A program made the position numbers and the translations under genes. DNA of 64,000 bases from J038 sp034437535 (GTDB lineage: Bacteria; Chloroflexota; Anaerolineae; Aggregatilineales; Phototrophicaceae), in contig DAOTTZ010000137.1 of NCBI GenBank assembly GCA_034437535.1, forward strand, positions 10,149 to 74,148, in the 5' to 3' direction. Of this stretch, positions 15,268-22,929 are shown piece by piece (within the stretch, counting starts at the first letter, position 1; every line of letters starts with the position of its first letter). A model generated the notes under the pieces. It saw nothing but the letters and a program-made list of their open reading frames with translations, was not told the DNA's origin and did not search any database.

Positions 15268-16262
15268 GTGCAGGGATATTTGACGATAAATGAGGCCGTG
15301 CGGGGGGAAATTGCCAGCGGTGGGGCGGTGGTCGCGCTGGAGTCTACCGTCATCACACATGGCTTGCCCTACCCGGCCAATGTTGAGACCGCGCTGAAGA
15401 TGGAAGCGGCGGTGCGGGCTGGTGGTGCGCTCCCGGCGACGGTGGCGGTGTTAAATGGGCAGATTACGGTTGGCATCACGCCGGATGACATCGAACGGCT
15501 GGGCCGGGCGGAAAACGTCCGCAAGTGTAGCCGGCGAGATTTTTCTATCGTCGTCGGGTTGAAGCAAGACGGCGCGACGACTGTCGCCGGGACGATGATC
15601 GCCGCGCACATGGCCCGCATCCCGATCTTCGCGACGGGCGGCATCGGCGGGGTGCATCGCGGTCATCCCTTTGACGTCTCCGCTGATTTGATCGAGCTAG
15701 TGCAAGGTTTTGGCTGACAGTTTGAGTGTGGCAAGGAGTTTCTCCCTCAAAGTGCGATATCATTCCAAGCCACTGCCTCATTCCTGCACTAGGCCGCACG
15801 CCGGTCGCTGTGGTGTGCTCCGGCGCGAAGTCGATTCTGGATCTCCCGCTGACGCTGGAACGGCTGGAAACAGAAGGCGTGCCGGTCATCGGTTACAGGA
15901 CGGATACACTCCCGGCGTTTTACACGCGCTCAAGTGGCTTGCCGGTTGATCAGCGGGTGGACTCTGCGGTGGATGCGGCGCGGATCGTAGCGTCAGCGCG
16001 AATGATGCAGTTAGGCCCTGGGGTGCTTATCACGGTGCCGGTACCAGCCGCGCATGAATTAGCCGGGCAAGAGGCCGAGGCCGCCATCCACCAAGCGGTG
16101 GAAGAAGCAGACGCGCAGGCGATTCGTGGGAAGGCGATCACGCCGTTTGTGCTGGCGCGGGTGGCGGAATTAACCGGGGACGCTTCCAGGCGGGCCAACA
16201 CCGCCTTGCTGGAAAATAACGCCCGTGTCGCGGCGGAAATCGCGGTGGAACTAGCGCGTTAA
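15268..16262 (+). pseudogene. psuG: Pseudouridine-5'-phosphate glycosidase, interrupted by a 92-bp insertion
   Basis: PsuG cleaves pseudouridine 5'-phosphate to uracil and ribose 5-phosphate. The first part (to 15717) holds VALESTVITHGLPYPAN, NGQITVGI, a CSRRDF motif and FATGGIGGVHRGH, then meets a TGA. The second part, in another frame, resumes GRTPVAVVCSGAKSILD, then TDTLPAFYTRSSGLPV and the C-terminal ITPFVLARVAELT. Removing 92 bp (15701-15792) joins SADLIEL to GRTPV in frame and gives a normal 300-residue enzyme, so the break is recent. GTG 15268, 8 bases after GAGG, is the likely start; ATG 15241 is an alternative. No psuK or transporter gene is adjacent. A sequencing error cannot explain it, since the extra DNA has inverted ends. 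Confidence 0.88.
15697..15792. mobile_element. MITE-like insertion in psuG, 92 bp with 4-bp CTAG duplication
   Basis: CTAGTGCA (15697-15704) and TGCACTAG (15785-15792) are exact inverted copies; CTAG is present at both ends and once in the inferred empty site GAG-CTA-GGC. Inside, TTTGAG / CTCAAA and GGAG / CTCC can form a hairpin. It has no coding capacity, so it must have moved with a transposase encoded elsewhere. It adds a TGA and shifts the frame by two. Confidence 0.75.
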
Positions 16263-16567
16263 TTTTCTCGTAGCAGGCCGAAATCTGCCCCGGTGAGTTT
16301 GGCACCGTCCATCTGGGTATTATCCAGGATGGTATCGTGCAGGACAGTATCGGATAGGTTGGCATGGCGTAGGTCTGCCCCGTAGAGTGTCGCGCCGGAG
16401 AGATCCGCCCCGCTCAGGTCCGCGCCGACCAGGCGAGACGAGGCGAAGTTGACCGCCCGTAGATCCAACCCGGAAAGATCCAACCCGCTCAGATCACGGC
16501 AGGCCAGGTTACGGGTTTGCGTCAGCACGGCGGCAAGTTGTTGTCGGGAAGCAAGTTGTTCGAGCAT
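16259..16567 (-). CDS. Pentapeptide repeat protein
   Basis: About 102 residues from ATG 16567. A short helical N terminus (MLEQLASRQQLAAVLTQT) is followed by roughly 12 tandem A(D/N)LxX pentapeptides such as CRDLSGLDLSGLDLRAVNF and ADLSGADLSGATLYGADL, which form a right-handed quadrilateral beta helix. The family's roles include gyrase mimicry and scaffolding, and sequence alone does not say which. Its stop overlaps the end of the convergent psuG pseudogene by 4 bases. An upstream TTG (16630) would lengthen it without a ribosome site. Confidence 0.8.
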   Translation of the reverse strand: MLEQLASRQQLAAVLTQTRNLACRDLSGLDLSGLDLRAVNFASSRLVGADLSGADLSGATLYGADLRHANLSDTVLHDTILDNTQMDGAKLTGADFGLLREN

Positions 16568-16681
16568 CGATGATCCTGTATCCGTAACGATACATTGACG
16601 GTAGCATGTCGTGATGGGCGGGTCAATCAAAATTTACCCTTTTAGGAAATTTTTCACAATTGAGATGCCCGCCCACCTGTT

Positions 16682-17200
16682 TTAGTGATAGAGCAAATCC
16701 TGCGATAGATGCAATTTGAAGTCTTGCGCCCAGGTTTCGATGGCCGTCCAGTCGCGGAAGTCCCCGCGTGGAACGCGCATCATGCGGACGACCAACTGCG
16801 TGGGTAAGGTTAACTTCTTCAAATCCATCACCCCGGCGAAGGCCGCTTCGCTGACCGGTTCTACCAGTTCGCGCACCTCATCAAGATAATGATAAACTTC
16901 GTCGGCGTAGGCATCGGCATCCTGCGCCAACCGCATACACACGGTCACATAACCGACCGGGATGGTGCTGAGGTAGGCTTGATAACGGCGCACGAAATCA
17001 ACCGCATCTGGCAACCACATGCCGACACGAATCGCGCTGGCGACGATCACCGCGCCGTAATCATGCAAGTGACCGCTGACTTGATCGACCGGAAGCAGAT
17101 CGACCGTTACGGCATCGGTCTGCAAAACATCCCGGATGGCTGCTGAGACTTCTTCGGTTGAGCCGGCGATGGTGCTATAAGTTACGAGTATCTTTTGCAT
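16682..17200 (-). CDS. Flavodoxin-domain protein (protoporphyrinogen oxidase HemG-like)
   Basis: 172 residues. The N-terminal MQKILVTYSTIAGSTEEVS is the FMN phosphate-binding loop of flavodoxin-like proteins (YST-x-A-G-S-T); IVASAIRVGMWLPDAVDFV is the second FMN contact seen in HemG-type menaquinone-dependent protoporphyrinogen oxidases. GGAG lies 8 bases upstream of the chosen ATG; the track-length version starting 8 residues earlier has no ribosome site. HemG function is possible, but no heme genes are nearby, so the substrate is open. Confidence 0.72.
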   Translation of the reverse strand: MQKILVTYSTIAGSTEEVSAAIRDVLQTDAVTVDLLPVDQVSGHLHDYGAVIVASAIRVGMWLPDAVDFVRRYQAYLSTIPVGYVTVCMRLAQDADAYADEVYHYLDEVRELVEPVSEAAFAGVMDLKKLTLPTQLVVRMMRVPRGDFRDWTAIETWAQDFKLHLSQDLLYH

Positions 17201-17260
17201 TGTGCACTCTCCTTTTTTACCCATTGTAAGGTGTAAAGGCCCTGGGCGATCAAGTGATGT

Positions 17261-17761
17261 TTAACCCCTTTCGCGCATGTAAAAGATCAGATCTTGCTGA
17301 ACGGTGGGCACGCCGAACCGGTGCAACATCGCCAACATCTGGGCGCGGTGATCGGTACCGTGATTAACCACATGGAGCAAGATCTCTGCGGTGGATTGGG
17401 TGTAGGTCTTGCCGCTGGTGGTCGTATAACTGAAGTCGTCGTTCAGGTCGGCATCAGCCAGGCTATCTAGGCGGGCGTGGGCTTCCGCTTCGATTTCGTC
17501 CCAGCGGGCGCGGCAAGCCGGGCGGGTGGGGTAATCCGCCGGGTCGAGCATGGCGGCGGGGCTGGTGCCACCCAGTCTTGTAAGCCACATCCATTCCGCG
17601 CTCATGGTATGCACAACCTGCTGATGAATCGAGCCGACCGAATAATCAAGCGGTTGGGTGAATTGTTCATCGGTCAGGGCGGTGATGCTGGTCTGCCACA
17701 CCTGCCGGTGCGCCCAATAGTTGTAATCGTACAGCGTGCGAAGCAGGTCAATCGTCGTCAT
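17261..17761 (-). CDS. DinB-family protein
   Basis: 166 residues in the four-helix DinB/YfiT-like fold. The three metal-binding histidines are visible: one in QQVVHTMSAEWMWL, and two in HVVNHGTDHRAQML (the H-x-x-x-H pair on the last helix). Members include thiol S-transferases and many of unknown role. The ATG at 17761 lies inside the 3' end of the upstream beta-propeller gene (14-bp overlap), so it is translationally coupled to it; a longer N-terminal extension in the same frame reads as the antisense of that gene's neighbour and is unlikely to be used. Confidence 0.8.
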   Translation of the reverse strand: MTTIDLLRTLYDYNYWAHRQVWQTSITALTDEQFTQPLDYSVGSIHQQVVHTMSAEWMWLTRLGGTSPAAMLDPADYPTRPACRARWDEIEAEAHARLDSLADADLNDDFSYTTTSGKTYTQSTAEILLHVVNHGTDHRAQMLAMLHRFGVPTVQQDLIFYMRERG

Positions 17762-19775
17762 GGGTCGTTTCCTCTGTTTCTGTTTCGATGCGCCAGATGT
17801 CCAGGCCGGTATCACAACCGATTACGAGCGTGGTAGCGTCGGCACTCAGCGTGATCATATCCGGCACGCGGCTACAGGTGCGGTAAGTGCCCAGGTCGAT
17901 GCGGTCGCCGGTGTCGGCATCCCAGGCGACGACAAGCGGCTCAAAATCGACATCGACACCCAGGATGGTGGTGCCATCCGGCGTGATGAAATATCCCTGC
18001 ACATATTGGCCGTCCAGTTCAGCTACGGGCAGATTATCGCCGGTCTCAAAATCAAGCCGGTTCAATTGGGCGGATGCTGGATCGCGCCAGGCGAAATAAC
18101 GGGCGTCCGGGCTGACCTGCCCGAAGACTGCCGGGCCGCCCTCCACCGTAACTTCGTCTAACACGGTATTGGTCTCCAGGTTCCATAGCTTGACGACACC
18201 TGCTTCCGATGTGGTGACGGCGTAAGGCGGCGGGATGCGGCCCACCCGTACCAGCGCGTCGGGGTCGTCTTCCAGGCCATACGGCACGATCTGAGCGTCG
18301 GCCAGCGGATCTGACGGCAAATTGACGATCTGGGTGGTGCCATCCAGGTTGAAGATCTCAAACCAGATCGAACCATCTTCCCCGGCCCATACTTCCTGGC
18401 CGATGCCATCGGTTTCGTAGACGGTCAGGGTGGGGTCGCCGCTGTCAAACGGTTGACGGATAACGTTGATGCGGCCAATTTCGCCGCGTAAGACGATTAA
18501 GTCGGTCGCTGAGAAGGCTACATCGTAAATATCTCCGGGGCCAGCTTCCACCAGCACGACCGCGCCGGTGTCATCCCACACCACGACGTCGCGCTGTGTG
18601 TTATAGGTGGCGTAAGCGGTGCCATCCGCATTGACGACCACTGTGCCGGTCTGGAATTCGCCGGCGGCTTCCGGTGCGTCGGCGAAGGTGATTTCGTTGA
18701 CAGATGTTAACGCCGTAATGTTCTCCCTGCTGATGACAGGCGGCCCGTCAGCGGTTTCATCGTTTTGATCGTCGTCGTTGTTCAACCGCCACACATCCAG
18801 GCCGGTGTCGCACCCCATCACCAGCGTGGAGCCATCCGCGCTGAGCCGGGCTATATCCAGCGGGCGGGAGCAGGCGCGATGCGTGCCCAGGTCGGTGAAG
18901 GCCCCGGTCGCCACATCCCACAGGCCGACGCGGTTATCATTATAAAAGCCGATGCCAATGATCTGCTCACCGTCCGGCGTGAGGATCAACAAGCCGATGA
19001 ATGCGTTTACCTCTGCGACCTGTTCCAGCCGAGACTCGTCGAAATCCGCCCGATACAACGTGTTATCCACCGCCTGTACGGGCAGATAGCGTCCGTTGCC
19101 ATCGTTGACCCGTCGAATGCTCAATGTTTGATCGGGCGTGATGCTCCCGGTGACTGCGCCGGTTTCCAGGTTCCAGCGGCGCAATCGGCTATCACGATCA
19201 ACCGTGACGGCCAGCGGCGCGAGTGTGCGCCCATTGCGGAACAGGGCGTCCGGGTCATTCTGCGGGCCGGATTCCAGTGTGAGCGGTTCAAGATCGGGCG
19301 TCAGCGGCAGGCGCGTGATGAGGTCGCGGCCATCGCGGGTCTTGATCTCTAACCAGACGGCGTTTTCATCCGCCCCCCACCAGATCCAGGCGGCCTGTTC
19401 TGGCGTGTTATCGTAGGGGATGACGGTCTGTTCGCCGGTGGTCACATCGTAGATGACGACATCGTAACGGGTGCCGTCGGTGTGCAGGGCGGCGATGCGA
19501 TCAGTGGTCGGCGCGAAATCGGCATGTAGCGGCGTGGTGTTCAGGCCGTCGATGGCATACTGATAAGTGCTGGCGACATCACCGGTCTTCGTATCGAAGA
19601 CCATCATACCGCCGTCAACCACCGATGCGGCGTAATCTCCCCCCGCGCTGAGGATAAACCAACCGCTAGCCGGTCGGGTTTCCAGCGGGGCGAAGTCAAT
19701 CGCAAGATCGGGTTGGAACGATTCGCTGACGTTCGGTGTCCATAAGATGAGAAATGCTAAGATCCAGGTGAGCAT
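17748..19775 (-). CDS. Secreted WD40/beta-propeller-like protein with an internal duplication
   Basis: 675 residues with a hydrophobic N terminus (MLTWILAFLILW) acting as signal or anchor. The body is built of repeated 'V.LWD..TG' blades. Two halves about 335 residues apart repeat the same motifs: DPDALFRNGR/DPDALVRVGR near residues 178 and 513, and DLGTHRACSRPLDI..GCDTGLDVWRL / DLGTYRTCSRVPDM..GCDTGLDIWRI near residues 293 and 628. This points to duplication of a whole propeller. AGGA is 8 bases before the ATG. The C terminus is acidic (ETEETTHDDD). A binding or scaffold role outside the membrane is likely; no enzyme signature is seen. Confidence 0.75.
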   Translation of the reverse strand: MLTWILAFLILWTPNVSESFQPDLAIDFAPLETRPASGWFILSAGGDYAASVVDGGMMVFDTKTGDVASTYQYAIDGLNTTPLHADFAPTTDRIAALHTDGTRYDVVIYDVTTGEQTVIPYDNTPEQAAWIWWGADENAVWLEIKTRDGRDLITRLPLTPDLEPLTLESGPQNDPDALFRNGRTLAPLAVTVDRDSRLRRWNLETGAVTGSITPDQTLSIRRVNDGNGRYLPVQAVDNTLYRADFDESRLEQVAEVNAFIGLLILTPDGEQIIGIGFYNDNRVGLWDVATGAFTDLGTHRACSRPLDIARLSADGSTLVMGCDTGLDVWRLNNDDDQNDETADGPPVISRENITALTSVNEITFADAPEAAGEFQTGTVVVNADGTAYATYNTQRDVVVWDDTGAVVLVEAGPGDIYDVAFSATDLIVLRGEIGRINVIRQPFDSGDPTLTVYETDGIGQEVWAGEDGSIWFEIFNLDGTTQIVNLPSDPLADAQIVPYGLEDDPDALVRVGRIPPPYAVTTSEAGVVKLWNLETNTVLDEVTVEGGPAVFGQVSPDARYFAWRDPASAQLNRLDFETGDNLPVAELDGQYVQGYFITPDGTTILGVDVDFEPLVVAWDADTGDRIDLGTYRTCSRVPDMITLSADATTLVIGCDTGLDIWRIETETEETTHDDD

Positions 19776-19842
19776 TGCAGTATCCTGTACTTGACTATTG
19801 CGGTGCCATTATAGCGGATTTCGTTACAAAAAGGGGTATGAT

Positions 19843-20412
19843 ATGCACGATGAGCAACCGAGTTTTGATCTGGCGGAGCGATTGATGAACGACGGTCATT
19901 ATGAGGAGGCGCGGGCCGTCTTGCGTGCGCTGAGCAAACAACCGGGTGTAGCGCGTTATTGGGATCAACTGGCGAAGGTTGATCCATACAGCGCGGCCAC
20001 CGCCCGCAAGATTCCCCGCGTCAACCCGGAGCGTGACCGCCTGCTGGCGACTCTCCGGCGTGGGACACAGGCCGCCGGGTACCTGCTGAGTGCGGCCCTG
20101 GTGGTGGGGGCGGTGGTTGCTCTGCTGGTCGGGGCGGGGTGGGGGCAAGCGGTGATTCTGCTGGTTGGGTTGATCCTGGCCGGTGTCACTTATACTCAAC
20201 GGCTTGATGATGCGCGTCTGCTGGCCTGGTTTGGCGGTGAGGCAGTGCGCCGGGTGTTGGCATGGGTATTGGGAACAGCGGCGGGCGGGCTGGTCTTGAT
20301 CTTGCTGGCTCCGTCTTTGCGCTGGTTGCTCTTGCCGGTGGGTGGGCTGATTCTGTACGCTTTGTGGGCTTATCGTCTGGCGCGGCGGCTGGTCAGCCTT
20401 GAATCGGTCTGA
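19843..20412 (+). CDS. Membrane protein with an N-terminal TPR-like segment
   Basis: About 189 residues from ATG 19843, preceded by AAGGGG. The N terminus (FDLAERLMNDGHYEEARAVLRAL) reads as one helix-turn-helix tetratricopeptide unit. Four hydrophobic helices follow (about residues 82-99, 101-120, 142-160 and 164-178), ending in a basic tail. Divergent from the propeller gene, and 49 bases ahead of the Mur ligase gene. No family name can be given with confidence. Confidence 0.68.
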   Translation: MHDEQPSFDLAERLMNDGHYEEARAVLRALSKQPGVARYWDQLAKVDPYSAATARKIPRVNPERDRLLATLRRGTQAAGYLLSAALVVGAVVALLVGAGWGQAVILLVGLILAGVTYTQRLDDARLLAWFGGEAVRRVLAWVLGTAAGGLVLILLAPSLRWLLLPVGGLILYALWAYRLARRLVSLESV

Positions 20413-20461
20413 ATTTGCGTTAGATTCAGCCTGATGCTTTTTGCGACATTGGGGAAAGACC

Positions 20462-22099
20462 ATGACCGAACTCTTTTTATTCTTCCTGGCGGGCGCGTGG
20501 TTGATCGGGGCCTGGCTCCGGGTGTATCGTCAGGCTCGTTTCTTCCAGATCGAAGAATACATGAACGGGCGTTATGTGCGCTGGTGGCTGAAGGATACCG
20601 AGCGCGTCTTGCCGCGTCGTCCGCTGGTCGCGTTTGGATTGGGCGCGGTGCTGGCGTTCTTTCTGTCGGAGGCTCCTGGTTCGCCCCTGCCGGCGATCAT
20701 CGCGCTGATAGCGGCGGTAGCCGCCGTCTGGCCGCCAGATCAAGGGGAGATCAAGAAGGCGTTCAACCGCACCGGACGCGCCACGCGCATCCTGGCGGCG
20801 GCCTTTGCGGTCGCGCTGGTTGATTACGCGCTTTATGCGGTGTTCATCGCGCTGGTAGGCATCGCGGATTACGAATTGCAGGTGATCGCGCTGGCCGGGC
20901 CGGGCTTGCTGGTGTTTCTCTCCGCACCGTTGTTCCTGGTGGTGGGCAACGTGTTGATGACGCCGGTGGAAGCACTCTTGCGGCGGCGGTATATCCAATC
21001 GGCCAGGGCGGTGCTGGCGGCCATCCAGCCGCGTGTGATTGGCATTACCGGCAGTTATGGCAAGACGACCACCAAGACCTTTGTGACGGAGATCTTGAAC
21101 GGACGCTTCCGCGCATACCCGACACCCAAGAGCTTTAATACCATGATGGGCGTCTGCCTGGCGATCAATCGTGACCTGGCGCACGATTACAGCGTCGAAT
21201 ATTTCGTGGTGGAGATGGGGGCTTATGTGCGCGGGGAAATCCAGCGGATTTGTTCGTTGACGCCGCCGGATATTTCCATCGTCACCGAAGTTGGACCGCA
21301 ACACCTGGAACGCTTCGGCTCGTTGGAGAACATCAAGCACGCCAAGTACGAGATCATCCGCAACCTGCCGCCGGATGGCGTCGGCGTGTTCAACTGGGAT
21401 AACCCCTATGTGCGCTGGATGTATGAGCAGGGGTACCCACAGACGCGATTAGCGGTGAGCAAAACGGCTGATCCGGCGACGGCGGACGGCCCGCGCTTTA
21501 TCGCGACTGACATCAGCGAGTCGTTAGACGGTCTGCGCTTCACCGTCCACGACTGCGAAAGCGGTAATATAGCGGATTTCGAGACGCCGGTACTTGGTCT
21601 GCACAACGTGACCAACATCTTATGCGCGACGGCGGTCGCGGTGCATGAGGGCATGTCATTGGATGAGGTCGCGTTTCGAGTCAAGCGGCTTCAACCGGCG
21701 GAGAGTCGGCTGGTGCGGCAGACGACGGCCAACGGTATCACCATCATCAATGACGCTTACAGCGCGAATCCTGCCGGGGTGTTGAGTTCACTGCGGGTGC
21801 TTGCCATGCATCAGGGCGGGCGGCGTCTGCTGGTGACGCCGGGCATGGTCGAATTGGGTGACCTGCACGAGCAGGAAAACCGGCGTCTGGGGGAGATCGC
21901 GGCGGAGCACGCCACCGATATTATCCTGGTAGGCCAGGCGCAGACTCAGCCGATTTACGATGGTCTGCAAGCGGTCGATTTCCCGGCGGATCGTCTGCAT
22001 GTGGTGGAAGAACTGCACGAAGCGATGGACTGGTATCAGACGCACCTCCAGCCGGGGGATACCGTGTTGTTCTTGAACGATCTACCGGATACCTACTGA
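20462..22099 (+). CDS. murF: Membrane-anchored Mur ligase, MurF-like
   Basis: 545 residues. Unusually, the first ~165 residues contain about five membrane helices (residues 3-20, 53-69, 76-90, 108-134 and 141-164). The rest is a Mur ligase: ATP loop GITGSYGKTTTK (194-205), the YPTPKSFNTMMGV substrate loop, the central domain (VVEMGAYVRGEI, TEVGPQHLERFGSLENI), and C-terminal INDAYSANPAGVLSSLRVL and TPGMVELGD, which are MurF-type signatures. MurF adds D-Ala-D-Ala to the UDP-MurNAc-tripeptide in the cytoplasm. GGGGAA lies upstream of the ATG. Its stop overlaps the ROK gene start (TGATG). A ddl gene lies 13 kb away. Confidence 0.83.
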   Translation: MTELFLFFLAGAWLIGAWLRVYRQARFFQIEEYMNGRYVRWWLKDTERVLPRRPLVAFGLGAVLAFFLSEAPGSPLPAIIALIAAVAAVWPPDQGEIKKAFNRTGRATRILAAAFAVALVDYALYAVFIALVGIADYELQVIALAGPGLLVFLSAPLFLVVGNVLMTPVEALLRRRYIQSARAVLAAIQPRVIGITGSYGKTTTKTFVTEILNGRFRAYPTPKSFNTMMGVCLAINRDLAHDYSVEYFVVEMGAYVRGEIQRICSLTPPDISIVTEVGPQHLERFGSLENIKHAKYEIIRNLPPDGVGVFNWDNPYVRWMYEQGYPQTRLAVSKTADPATADGPRFIATDISESLDGLRFTVHDCESGNIADFETPVLGLHNVTNILCATAVAVHEGMSLDEVAFRVKRLQPAESRLVRQTTANGITIINDAYSANPAGVLSSLRVLAMHQGGRRLLVTPGMVELGDLHEQENRRLGEIAAEHATDIILVGQAQTQPIYDGLQAVDFPADRLHVVEELHEAMDWYQTHLQPGDTVLFLNDLPDTY

Positions 22100-22929
22100 T
22101 GCGGGCCGGGATCGACATCGGCGGCACGACCACGCGCATCGCCGCCTTCTACGATGACACGACCTTCGCGCTGGTAGCCCGTTACCCGACACCGACCGCT
22201 TACGCCGAACAGATCGACCGGATCCGGGCCGCGCTGGGTGGCGGGGAGTGGCGCGGGGTGGGGGTTTCAGTCGGCGCACAGGTCACGCCGGATGGCAAGC
22301 AGGTCACCGACGCGCCTAATCTGCGGGATTACGAAGGCCAACCGCTGACGGATGACCTCCGTACCGCGTTGGGTTGTGAGGTGCGGTTGGCCCATGATAC
22401 GGTCTGCGGTGCGCTGGCGGAAAGCGAAGCCGGGGCGATGACCGGGGTGGATCGCTTCGCGTATGTTACCGTCTCCACCGGGACGGGCGGGGCTTTGCAT
22501 CAGCGGCGCGGGCGCAATCGCCTGCTCACATCTATTGAGTTCGGTCATCAGATCATCGACCCTGGCGGGTATGCCTGTGCTTGCGGGCAACGTGGATGCC
22601 TGGAGACGCTCACCGGCGGGGCGCAGATCGCACGACGCATCGGCCAGCCACCCGACCGTATCAACGATCCTGAGTTCTGGGGGACGTTCGCGGATGCGCT
22701 CAGCATCGGTTTGATTAACGTGGCGAACCTGACCGGCGTCGAGCAGATCGTCATCGGTGGTGGGATCGCGTTGGGACGGGAATCGTTGTTGCCCGGCTTG
22801 CAAGAACGGGTCGCGGCCAACCGTTACCGCTCGACCTTGCGTTTGCGGTTGGCGAAATTGGGTGAAAATGCCCCGTTGATCGGTGCGGTACGCCTGCACA
22901 CCTTGCATCCGAGTGCGTTACTGCATTAG
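22099..22929 (+). CDS. ROK-family sugar kinase
   Basis: 276 residues. ATP-binding DIGGTTTRIA at the N terminus, STGTGGAL (phosphate loop), and the ROK zinc motif HQIIDPGG..CACGQRGCLE (His plus C-x-C-x(4)-C). ROK kinases phosphorylate glucose, N-acetylglucosamine, N-acetylmannosamine or similar sugars. Its ATG overlaps the Mur ligase stop codon, so co-translation suggests a role in amino-sugar recycling or precursor supply; this is an inference. The N-terminal helix-turn-helix of ROK repressors is absent, so it is an enzyme. Confidence 0.88.
   Translation: MRAGIDIGGTTTRIAAFYDDTTFALVARYPTPTAYAEQIDRIRAALGGGEWRGVGVSVGAQVTPDGKQVTDAPNLRDYEGQPLTDDLRTALGCEVRLAHDTVCGALAESEAGAMTGVDRFAYVTVSTGTGGALHQRRGRNRLLTSIEFGHQIIDPGGYACACGQRGCLETLTGGAQIARRIGQPPDRINDPEFWGTFADALSIGLINVANLTGVEQIVIGGGIALGRESLLPGLQERVAANRYRSTLRLRLAKLGENAPLIGAVRLHTLHPSALLH

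Noticed and set aside
15726..16262. 178-codon ORF as a separate gene
   Set aside because: It is the second half of psuG; its first ~20 codons lie in the inserted element and it has no ribosome site.
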